Source: Desulfobacterales bacterium (GTDB lineage Bacteria > Desulfobacterota > Desulfobacteria > Desulfobacterales > JAHIVH01). Taken from it: a DNA stretch of 6,406 nucleotides. The notes beneath the pieces are model-generated. The model was not told where the DNA came from. It did not search any database and worked only from the letters and a program-made list of their open reading frames with translations. Positions 1 through 6,220 of the stretch are shown one piece after another. The DNA lies in the NCBI GenBank assembly GCA_020056645.1, contig JAGVHJ010000387.1, positions 1 to 6,406 of the forward strand, given 5' to 3'. A program made the position numbers and the translations under genes. Positions within the stretch are counted from its first letter, which is position 1. Each line of letters starts with the position of its first letter.

Positions 1-150
1 AGGCTTCTTGCGTTCAAACTGGCAAACGGCTTGAGGCCTTTAGGCCGAATTTTTGCCAGTTCAGCAAAAAGCCAAGAAGCTCCCGAAAAAAATAGGGAAC
101 GAACAAAACGGGCTTTTCGCCATCTTGATGAATCGCTGCTGAATAGTGAC
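1..150 (+). mobile_element. IS66-type miniature element, copy A (partial, cut by window edge)
   Basis: About 143 bases here match, in inverted orientation and at roughly 90% identity by eye, the element at 3454-3689. The right-hand end is CTGAATAGTGAC (139-150), matching the terminal repeat of the other copy (CTGAATCGTTAC or CTGAATAGTTAC) at 10 or 11 of 12 positions. The left end lies outside the window, about 85 bp before base 1 if the lengths agree. Internal self-complementary arms are visible: ACTGGCAAA (18-26) with TTTGCCAGT (52-60), enclosing GGCCT/AGGCC. No gene of its own is seen. It ends 3 bp downstream of the stop codon of the GcvH-like gene, so the candidate target duplication ACGTCAAG (151-158) includes that stop codon. 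Confidence 0.75.
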
Positions 151-153
151 ACG

Positions 154-993
154 TCAAGAATGAACTGGATCTTTACACCGGGTGATCCATTGGGCGATCT
201 CATTTTCCATCCACGCCAGGCTCTTTTGGCCGTAGAAAAGATTTTTAACGCAGGTTTTCGGCATTGCAGGGGAAACGAGCGCGAGCCATCCCCGCCGATA
301 GGGATCGTCCGATACGATATCCGGATGACGAATGGCCCGATGATTTATCGCCAAGACCGTGCCGGTGACAGGAGATTGAGCGGAAGCGGTCTGATGTTGA
401 ATGGAAAAATGGAAGTGAACCTCTCCTTCACTAATCTTCGAACCAAGCCCCGGCAGGTTGACCCCATCAATGGGGCCGGAAACATTAATCAGAAAATCAT
501 CGAATCCAATGCGGATTTTCCCGCCATGCTCAATCCGTGCCCACATATGGCCGGGATGATAGTAGCATGTATCCGCTATTTTGAATCGGCCTTTGGCCAA
601 TAGCGTCACCGGAGCCATGGTCTCGCCCGTTTCGTCCTGCTCATCCAGCCACTGATCGTATTCACAGTGGTTGCATTCATAGGCGTTGGGACACTGTTTC
701 ATGACCTTGATCCGTCCGGTCAGGGAGTGGCGACAGGGAAGGTCGCTTCCTCTATATCGAAGAAAAAGGGCTTCTCCCAGGTGGGATTTTTCATAGGTTG
801 TCCTTGGAATGGACCCTTTTTGCATTTTTTTGCGCATGCCTGTGTCAAAAGGACAGGAACCGCAATCGAAGGCATTATCGCACTGCCGGAACTCGACAAG
901 ACCGGCCTTCATCCAGATACATTCATTGGCGGTTTCTCGTCCCCCATCCACAATCATGGCGGATGATTTTTGAGAATTTTTTTTAAGTGTCAT
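154..993 (-). CDS. Cys-rich GcvH-like protein lacking the lipoyl lysine
   Basis: A protein of 279 residues, about twice the length of ordinary glycine cleavage H protein. Residues about 143-242 have the H-protein fold signature: HPGHMWA, then KIRIGFDDF, then SPVTGTV (207-213), then DPYRRGWL (230-237). Counting back from SPV, the lipoylated Lys of GcvH is His200 here (codon CAT), so it is unlikely to be lipoylated or to act in glycine cleavage. The N-terminal half holds a duplicated motif, C25-x12-C38-x5-C44-x2-C47 and C87-x13-C101-x5-C107-x2-C110. The cores are similar (QCDNAFDCGSCPFD and QCPNAYECNHCEYD), suggesting two zinc or Fe-S sites. There is no signal peptide or membrane segment, so it is probably cytoplasmic. 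A purine-rich ACGAGG lies 7 bases before the ATG. From memory, GcvH-like proteins of this kind are common in Desulfobacterota, with unknown function. Its position behind nfnAB suggests a redox-linked or regulatory role, which is inference. Confidence 0.85.
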   Translation of the reverse strand: MTLKKNSQKSSAMIVDGGRETANECIWMKAGLVEFRQCDNAFDCGSCPFDTGMRKKMQKGSIPRTTYEKSHLGEALFLRYRGSDLPCRHSLTGRIKVMKQCPNAYECNHCEYDQWLDEQDETGETMAPVTLLAKGRFKIADTCYYHPGHMWARIEHGGKIRIGFDDFLINVSGPIDGVNLPGLGSKISEGEVHFHFSIQHQTASAQSPVTGTVLAINHRAIRHPDIVSDDPYRRGWLALVSPAMPKTCVKNLFYGQKSLAWMENEIAQWITRCKDPVHS

Positions 994-1049
994 GGCGCGG
1001 CCTCGTTATTCAGCACCTGAACGTTTTTACTCGATGTTCAAGTTTTATG

Positions 1050-1085
1050 AAACGGCCGTGACGCCCATGGGGGGTCCGGCCGTTT
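1050..1085 (-). terminator. Hairpin between nfnB and the GcvH-like gene
   Basis: Perfect 9-bp arms AAACGGCCG (1050-1058) and CGGCCGTTT (1077-1085) enclose further partial pairing (GAC/GTC, CCC/GGG). On the minus strand, in the direction of transcription, it is followed only by TTTCAT, a poor U-tract. On the plus strand it is followed by six T (1083-1088). It may therefore be a partial terminator or attenuator that lowers expression of the GcvH-like gene relative to nfnAB, or a processing site. No plus-strand gene needs it. The rest of the 125-bp gap holds only the ribosome binding site of the GcvH-like gene and an 11-base match to the mobile-element end. Confidence 0.5.
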
Positions 1086-1118
1086 TTTCCTAGCGCGGCA
1101 TAGGGATTGTTGTCCCCC

Positions 1119-2531
1119 CTACCATCCAACAGCCAGATAGTTATTGATGGAATCCGCCGCCTGACGGCCCGCTCCCATGGCGAGAATGACCGTCGCGGAG
1201 CCGGTGACGATATCGCCGCCCGCCCATACCCCTTTTTTAGAAGTTTTTCCGGTCTTTTCATCGGTGACGATGTATCCCCATTTATTGAGAGCGAGTCCCT
1301 TGGTCGATCGCGTCAACAGAGGATTGGCGCCCGCCCCCACGGCAATGATGGCCAGGTCGCAGTCGAGATCGAATTCAGAGCCGGTGACGGCTACAGGACG
1401 TCTTCTTCCAGACTGGTCCGGTTCGCCCAATTCCATTTTAAGACCGGTCATTCCGGTGAGGCGTCCATTTTTGTCTCCGGAGAATTTGACGGGACTGGTC
1501 AGAAAGTAGAATTCCACACCTTCTTGTTCGGCATGATGAACCTCGGCCCCTCTTGCAGGAACCTCGTCCCTGGATCGCCGGTACACGATTTTCGATGATT
1601 GCGCCCCCAGTCTCAGAGCTGTTCTGGCCGCGTCCATGGCCACGTTTCCGGCCCCCAGGGTGATGACGTTTTTTCCTTTGATGACAGGCGTGTCATACTC
1701 GGGGAACCGGTAGGCCTTCATGAGGTTCGACCGGGTGAGGTACTCATTGGCGGAAAAGACGCCAATCAAATTTTCGCCGGGGATGTTCAGAAATGTGGGA
1801 AGACCCGCTCCCACACCCAGATAAATCGCTTCATACCCTTCCTCGAAGAGTTCATCCAGGCTGATGGTTCTTCCGATCACGGCGTTTACGATCACTTTTG
1901 CGCCCAGGGATTCGAGGCCCGCCACTTCGGAAAAGACGATTTCCTTGGGTAGCCTGAATTCGGGAATTCCATACACAAGAACGCCGCCCGGCTTATGAAA
2001 CGCCTCGAATACCGTCACATCATGGCCTTTTAAAACCAGATCGCTTGCGACGGTCAATCCTGAGGGACCGGAACCGACGACCGCCACCTTCTTTCCGGTT
2101 GGAGCTGCCTTGGGAGGAAGAGAGGCTTTTTTATTCTTTCGCTCATAATCGGCCACAAACCGTTCGAGGTTGCCGATGGCGACAGGCGCATCCTTTTTGC
2201 CAAGAACGCAGTTCCCTTCACACTGAAGCTCCTGGGGACATACCCGTCCGCAAACCGCGGGGAGAGAATTCTTCTCCCATATTTTCGTGATGGCGGCTGT
2301 AAAGTTCCCTTCTTTGATATGGTTGATAAATCCCGGAATATCGACGTTAACCGGGCATCCCTCCACACACGCTGGCTTTTTGCACTGAATACACCGGGAG
2401 GCTTCTATCATCGCCATTTCGGGGGTAAGCCCCAGGGGAACCTCATCAAAATTTTTCGCCCGGATATGGGGTTCTTGTTCGGGCATGGGCTGCCGGGACG
2501 TTTTTTCCGTTTTACTGGTCGGGGTGGACAT
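1119..2531 (-). CDS. nfnB: NfnB: large subunit of ferredoxin-dependent NADH:NADP+ transhydrogenase
   Basis: A protein of 470 residues (471 from an ATG one codon earlier at 2534), the usual length for NfnB/SudA and the related glutamate synthase small subunit. Numbering is from the longer start. The N-terminal domain has two [4Fe-4S] ligand sets, C48-x2-C51-x4-C56-x3-C60 and C95-x3-C99-x5-C105-x3-C109. An FAD site follows (VVGSGPSGL, 152-160), then an NADP(H) site (LGAGNVAMD, 293-301), and a C-terminal FAD-closing motif, AGGDIVTGSATVILA, from 438. In the family, NfnB carries the bifurcating FAD and, with NfnA, couples NADPH, NADH and ferredoxin. No glutamate synthase large subunit is seen here, and NfnA is directly upstream, so NfnB is preferred over GltD. 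Sulfide dehydrogenase (SudA) is another name for close relatives. The gap after nfnA is about 50 bp, consistent with one transcript. All expected ligand residues are present. Confidence 0.93.
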   Translation of the reverse strand: MSTPTSKTEKTSRQPMPEQEPHIRAKNFDEVPLGLTPEMAMIEASRCIQCKKPACVEGCPVNVDIPGFINHIKEGNFTAAITKIWEKNSLPAVCGRVCPQELQCEGNCVLGKKDAPVAIGNLERFVADYERKNKKASLPPKAAPTGKKVAVVGSGPSGLTVASDLVLKGHDVTVFEAFHKPGGVLVYGIPEFRLPKEIVFSEVAGLESLGAKVIVNAVIGRTISLDELFEEGYEAIYLGVGAGLPTFLNIPGENLIGVFSANEYLTRSNLMKAYRFPEYDTPVIKGKNVITLGAGNVAMDAARTALRLGAQSSKIVYRRSRDEVPARGAEVHHAEQEGVEFYFLTSPVKFSGDKNGRLTGMTGLKMELGEPDQSGRRRPVAVTGSEFDLDCDLAIIAVGAGANPLLTRSTKGLALNKWGYIVTDEKTGKTSKKGVWAGGDIVTGSATVILAMGAGRQAADSINNYLAVGW

Positions 2532-2536
2532 CATTT

Positions 2537-2542
2537 CCTCCG
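2537..2542 (-). promoter_or_regulatory. Ribosome binding site that decides the nfnB start
   Basis: The minus strand reads CGGAGGAA followed by two ATG codons in a row. From GGAGG the spacing is 2 bases to the first ATG (2534) and 5 bases to the second (2531). The second is the more normal distance and was chosen. The difference is one Met. Confidence 0.7.
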
Positions 2543-2584
2543 TTTATATCAAATCTCGCATGTTTTATTTCATATCGAACCGGA

Positions 2585-3418
2585 TCAGGCTTTTGTGGCC
2601 TGACAGTAAGTGGTGTTAGACATTTTCTCTTCCTCCGTATAGGCCCTGAGACGCATCATCAGTTCATCGAAATCCACGTCATGGCCATCGAACTCCGGCC
2701 CATCCACGCAGGCGAATTTGGTTTTGCCGCCCACGGAGACCCGGCAGCCGCCGCACATCCCAGTGCCATCGATCATGATCGGGTTTAAGCTCACAAGGGT
2801 TTTCACGTTGTATTTTTTGGTGATGTTGCAGACGGCCTTCATCATGGGGACAGGACCAATGCCTACGGCCAGTTTGATATCCTGTTCCTTGAGGATATTC
2901 TCAAGAACCTGGGTGACAAAACCGTGATGGCCATAGGAGCCGTCATCGGTACAGACGTGAAAATGGTTTGAAGCGGCCTTCATTTGAGTCTCAAGGATCA
3001 AGAGATCCTTGGTTCTCGCGCCGATAATGCAGGTGACATCGTTGCCGATCTGTTTCAGGGCGCGGGTAATGGGATGAAGCACGGCGACACCGGTGCCGCC
3101 GCCCACACAGACCACCTTACCCATTTTTTCGAGATGGGTGGGCGCGCCCAGCGGCCCGATGATATCCATGAAGCTGTCGCCGGTTTTCAGATCTCTAAAG
3201 AGAGCCGTCGATTTTCCGACCACCATATAGATGATCGTGATGGTTCCCTTGTCCGGATTGGTATCGGCCATGGTTAAGGGAATGCGCTCTCCGGTTTCGG
3301 TTGCTTTCAAAATGACGAATTGGCCCGGCTGAGCCTTCTTCGCGATCAGCGGTGCGTCGATTTCATTTAAAATGACTGTGCCGCCAGCCATTTCTTCGCG
3401 ATGGACTATTTTAAACAC
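2585..3418 (-). CDS. nfnA: NfnA: small subunit of ferredoxin-dependent NADH:NADP+ transhydrogenase
   Basis: A protein of 277 residues, typical for NfnA (SudB), a member of the ferredoxin-NADP reductase/dihydroorotate dehydrogenase electron-transfer family. The N-terminal beta-barrel has the FAD-contacting ERIPLT (44-49). The nucleotide-binding domain has VGGGTGVAVLHPI (105-117). The C-terminal [2Fe-2S] loop is DGTGMCGGCRV (217-227), with C222, C225 and C237. In solved NfnA structures this cluster is held by three Cys and one Asp, and D217 is present in the loop. NfnA is thought to carry the NADH side of the NfnAB complex. The start is GTG, supported by a strong ribosome binding site and by the N-terminus fitting the family. 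It lies just upstream of nfnB, with a 345-bp gap behind the HdrA-like gene. Most of that gap is a mobile element, so the ancestral distance was about 101 bp. Confidence 0.93.
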   Translation of the reverse strand: MFKIVHREEMAGGTVILNEIDAPLIAKKAQPGQFVILKATETGERIPLTMADTNPDKGTITIIYMVVGKSTALFRDLKTGDSFMDIIGPLGAPTHLEKMGKVVCVGGGTGVAVLHPITRALKQIGNDVTCIIGARTKDLLILETQMKAASNHFHVCTDDGSYGHHGFVTQVLENILKEQDIKLAVGIGPVPMMKAVCNITKKYNVKTLVSLNPIMIDGTGMCGGCRVSVGGKTKFACVDGPEFDGHDVDFDELMMRLRAYTEEEKMSNTTYCQATKA

Positions 3419-3422
3419 TGTG

Positions 3423-3430
3423 ACCTCCTC
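3423..3430 (-). promoter_or_regulatory. Strong ribosome binding site for the GTG start of nfnA
   Basis: The minus strand reads GAGGAGGTCACA directly before GTG (3418-3416). GGAGG is 5-6 bases from the start codon, which supports GTG as the true start rather than the internal ATG at codon 10. Confidence 0.8.
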
Positions 3431-3445
3431 AAAGGTGAAAGAATA

Positions 3446-3453
3446 AAAAGCAA
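3446..3453. repeat. Target-site duplication, nfnA side (AAAAGCAA)
   Basis: AAAAGCAA abuts the GTAAC end of the element at 3454. The same eight bases in the same orientation abut the other end (3690-3697). This is a perfect 8-bp direct repeat, the length made by IS66-family transposases. Confidence 0.85.
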
Positions 3454-3689
3454 GTAACGATTCAGCACCTATTCATCAAGATGGCGAAAAACCCGTTTTG
3501 TTCGTTCCCTATTTTCTTCGGGAGCTTCTTGGCTTTTTGCTGAACTGGCGAAAACAAAGGCCTGAAGGCCTCAAACCGTTTGCCCGTTTTAGCGCAAGAA
3601 GCCTTCGAATCTCTCATCCGAAAAAAAGGTAATATCACTTCACAAAAGGGCCTTTTTGCAACTAAAACAAGGCCATACTGAATAGTTAC
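3454..3689 (-). mobile_element. IS66-type miniature inverted-repeat element (MITE), copy B, complete
   Basis: A 236-bp non-coding element. Its ends are GTAACGATTCAG (3454-3465) and CTGAATAGTTAC (3678-3689), inverse complements at 11 of 12 positions. It is bracketed by the perfect 8-bp direct repeat AAAAGCAA. Ends beginning GTAA and 8-bp duplications are typical of the IS66 family, so the element was probably mobilised by an IS66 transposase encoded elsewhere. The part from 3461 to 3604 matches copy A (1-143) in inverted orientation at about 90% by eye. The interior is rich in short inverted repeats and carries no convincing ORF. It sits between the HdrA-like gene and nfnA, 36 bp before the nfnA start, and could affect read-through or carry a promoter. 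No clear promoter was found. Confidence 0.85.
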
Positions 3690-3697
3690 AAAAGCAA
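3690..3697. repeat. Target-site duplication, HdrA side (AAAAGCAA)
   Basis: Second copy of the 8-bp direct repeat flanking the element. Its last two bases also belong to the base of the hairpin at 3696-3736, so the insertion hit the foot of the terminator. Confidence 0.85.
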
Positions 3698-3736
3698 CAT
3701 GAGAAGAGTCTCCTTGTCAGGAGCCCCTCCCATGTT
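3696..3736 (-). terminator. Terminator hairpin behind the HdrA-like gene, T-tract split by the MITE
   Basis: Outer arms AACATG (3696-3701) and CATGTT (3731-3736) enclose a perfect inner stem, CTCCT (3710-3714) and AGGAG (3719-3723), with loop TGTC. It begins 27 bp past the stop codon at 3764. On the minus strand it is now followed by GCTTTTGTAAC. If the MITE and one target copy are removed, the tract becomes GCTTTTTATTCTTT, a better T-rich tail for a rho-independent terminator. Termination may therefore be weaker now than before the insertion. Confidence 0.6.
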
Positions 3737-3763
3737 ATCCGTCTGATATGTGGTACGTTTTGA

Positions 3764-6199
3764 CTAATTCGTGCTCAGATAAAAGGGTTTTCCCTGTTTA
3801 TACTTTCTTTCAATAGCGCCCTCCGCCACCAGCTCACCCAGCTGGGCCATGATCTTGTTCTGATCATCGACGACCGTGCTGAGGATCTCCTCCAGTTCAA
3901 ATGGCCGTTTTGCTTCGGACAGAATGCCCGCAAGCCGTATCTTCAAGAGCTCCTCTTTCAGGGCGTCCATGAAGTCGGTGCGATCATATTCGAGGGCGTA
4001 GCGCTGGTCGCCCCGGTAGGTCTTTTCCCAGGGACGCCTCAGGCCCGATGAGAGAAGGAGCCTCACCCGCGAATTGGTTTTCACAAGCCTATAGATGCTG
4101 TCGAGTTTCTTCTGATTCTCCGGCGTCTTTTCGATAGGACCCAATGTCTTGATCATTTTGGAGAAACTATCGACGGTCTTCACGAAATCTTCCGGGTGAT
4201 TCAGGTCCGCATGGGCCATCGTGATGCGCCTTCTGTCAAAGCCGCACAGGCTGAAGAGTTTCTTCAAGATATTGACCCGGCTCCAGGCATGATCGACGCC
4301 AAAAGAGTGATGACAGGATTCCGGATCGCAGCCGATCAGAAGGAGGCCGGGCGCGCCATCGACAAAGGCGCGCGCCATGACCGCAGGATCGATCTGCCCC
4401 ACACAGGGAACCCCGATGATGTGGATATCCGGTGTGTATTTAAGGCCCCGGTTCCCGGCGTTGTCCGCGGCGGGTTGCCCTGCCCATGAGCAAGCGATGG
4501 CTACAAACTGGTTTTTAGTGAGCTGACGGGAGAGTTCCCCGATCCGGGCTTCCCGCTGATCGTTGGTGTTATTTTGCAAGGTCAGGGCCTGATAGGGACA
4601 TGCCGCCGCGCAAGTGCCGCCTCCGGTGCAAACCATGGGATCGACCACACGGGGAATACCGCCGCCCAAACCCTCCGCAATACCCATTCCGCCGCAGTCG
4701 CAGATTTCCTGACACTGGCCGCACCCCACGCATTTAGTCGTATCCACGACGCACACAACTCTGGGCGCGAATAGCTCATTCGCCGCAGATTTTTTATAGA
4801 GATCGACGTTTCTTTTACCCGCCTGTTTGCCTTGATTGAGCGCCTCGTTCAGATCGCATCCGTACCGGGCGCTACCTGCCAGGTAAGACTCTTCCCGGCC
4901 CACCATTTCGGGGCGGACTCTTTGGTGATGAGTGCCGATAAATTCGGTTTCTTCATGGATGAGGCCCAAAATTTTTGCCGTCCTCATGGATTTCTGGCCG
5001 ATTTTCCGCACCGGAGAAAGAATCATCCTATCCCAGGGGATTTCATGTTCCAGATGGTCATTGACGCCTCCAAAAGAGACAAACCCCAGCTGAATGACCG
5101 GCTGAACCGATTTATCATAGGGAACCCAGATCAATCCCAGTTTCCGGCTTAAAGCCCGGTCCGCCGCGCTTAAGGGCAATGGCATTTTTTCATTGTAGAG
5201 GATGATCACCTGGGATTTTTTCGAATTTTCCAGGATATGCCGGCCCATGTTCCAAGCGGAAACCGTGGAGAGCCGTGCAAACGCCTCCTGACCGGCTTCA
5301 TAGTCGTTGATCCAGAAAACGGTCTGGCCCGCAGGAATTGACTGATTGTAAATCATTTCTTCAAAATCGATCTGGCTCAGCACTGTTTTCCCATCATACC
5401 CGAACTCCGGGCCTGGCGGGATTAGCTCGCCATCCAGACAGGCGATAATGGTTCCCACCTGGTAGCGCTTCCGTGTCATCTCTCCGGGAACGGTCATGGA
5501 TACGGTGTATTCTCCGGTGATTCCGGCCAGCGCCGCAATTTCGGTCTGGGGAAGGAGGGTGATTCGATCATCTTGCAGAACGCTGTTGATGATCTTTCTC
5601 AGCCGGGGATAGTTGGTCCGTTCGCCTGGATAGGTCTGATAGAGTTTGTTCAGAATCACTTCCGGATCGGTCTCGGGAATAGAGAGATAACACGCAATCT
5701 CTTGCCGGGAGAGTTCCTGGGCCGCGGTGAAAGAGGCGATTCCTCCACCCAGAATCATGGGGGGATGGGTGATATGCACATTCTGTTGCAGACTGGGGTT
5801 CAGGGTTCTCATCTCCGCGATTGCGGCGTTGATGAGGCGGACGCCTTTCAACGCCTTCTCTTCCGGTGTAAGGTCGCTCACCGCCGCCACATGGCCCCTC
5901 AGATTGACCACATCAATCTGGCCTTTTTGCAATCCCTCCGTATCAAGCCTTTTTTCAAATTTTTTCAGCATGAGCCGGCTTTCGCACCCTGCCACAATCA
6001 GCCGGTTCAGCCCCTTCTCTTTAATGGCCCCAATAATTTCCGCCATTCCCGGCTCCAGGCAGGGGAAGGGTGAAACCTCACAGCAAACCACATCTTTCGT
6101 ATTTGAAACCGTTTTCTTTATGGCGTTTAAATCGACAAAAGAGTCGATCTTCTGGCCGCACTTACATATAAAAACACCGATCTTCGGATTTTCTTTCAT
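3764..6199 (-). CDS. HdrA-MvhD-like fusion protein with degenerate FAD site
   Basis: An 811-residue soluble protein. In order: HdrA N-terminal domain (IGVFICKCG, 7-15); Rossmann-like region (LGGGIAS, 150-156); 4Fe-4S set C490-x2-C493-x2-C496-x3-C500 with extra C502; second set C524-x2-G527-x2-C530-x3-C534, lacking one Cys; MvhD-like domain about 563-688 (C570, PC599, GC624, C629); and a C-terminal extension about 690-811 whose end resembles a winged helix. In true HdrA the FAD site is GxGxxG with an acidic residue after the second strand and nearby CxxC motifs. Here the last Gly is Ser156, the acidic residue is lost, and the expected Cys positions near 195-198 and 300-320 are not Cys. The MvhD part has four of the five usual cysteines. 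It probably passes electrons between partners but does not bifurcate on its own FAD. A GGAGG 6 bases before the ATG supports the start. It lies 21 bp from the upstream Fe-S gene, so the two are probably co-transcribed. Confidence 0.85.
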   Translation of the reverse strand: MKENPKIGVFICKCGQKIDSFVDLNAIKKTVSNTKDVVCCEVSPFPCLEPGMAEIIGAIKEKGLNRLIVAGCESRLMLKKFEKRLDTEGLQKGQIDVVNLRGHVAAVSDLTPEEKALKGVRLINAAIAEMRTLNPSLQQNVHITHPPMILGGGIASFTAAQELSRQEIACYLSIPETDPEVILNKLYQTYPGERTNYPRLRKIINSVLQDDRITLLPQTEIAALAGITGEYTVSMTVPGEMTRKRYQVGTIIACLDGELIPPGPEFGYDGKTVLSQIDFEEMIYNQSIPAGQTVFWINDYEAGQEAFARLSTVSAWNMGRHILENSKKSQVIILYNEKMPLPLSAADRALSRKLGLIWVPYDKSVQPVIQLGFVSFGGVNDHLEHEIPWDRMILSPVRKIGQKSMRTAKILGLIHEETEFIGTHHQRVRPEMVGREESYLAGSARYGCDLNEALNQGKQAGKRNVDLYKKSAANELFAPRVVCVVDTTKCVGCGQCQEICDCGGMGIAEGLGGGIPRVVDPMVCTGGGTCAAACPYQALTLQNNTNDQREARIGELSRQLTKNQFVAIACSWAGQPAADNAGNRGLKYTPDIHIIGVPCVGQIDPAVMARAFVDGAPGLLLIGCDPESCHHSFGVDHAWSRVNILKKLFSLCGFDRRRITMAHADLNHPEDFVKTVDSFSKMIKTLGPIEKTPENQKKLDSIYRLVKTNSRVRLLLSSGLRRPWEKTYRGDQRYALEYDRTDFMDALKEELLKIRLAGILSEAKRPFELEEILSTVVDDQNKIMAQLGELVAEGAIERKYKQGKPFYLSTN

Positions 6200-6220
6200 G
6201 GATAGCCTCCTTCGTTATTA

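Noticed and set aside
31..603. A plus-strand reading frame of 190 codons covering part of copy A and the GcvH-like gene.
   Set aside because: It is antisense to a gene with clear GcvH and Cys motifs, shows no recognisable domain, and begins inside the mobile element.
154..993. A true glycine cleavage H protein (gcvH).
   Set aside because: The lipoyl Lys is His200, the length is double, and no gcvT or gcvP lies nearby.
1130..1142. A partner end for a decayed third element, similar to CTGAATAGTTAC, at the end of nfnB.
   Set aside because: Only 8 of 12 bases match, and they encode a normal-looking NfnB C-terminus.
1119..2531. Glutamate synthase small subunit (gltD).
   Set aside because: The family is related, but there is no large subunit here and the gene directly follows nfnA.
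1..3605. A composite transposon in which the two inverted repeats carry nfnA, nfnB and the GcvH-like gene as cargo.
   Set aside because: Copy B has its own 8-bp duplication on both sides, so it inserted on its own. Two independent insertions explain the layout better, and no transposase is present.
3606..3660. A promoter for nfnA inside the MITE (TTGCAA and GATATT on the minus strand).
   Set aside because: The spacing of about 19 bases and the weak -10 match are not convincing.
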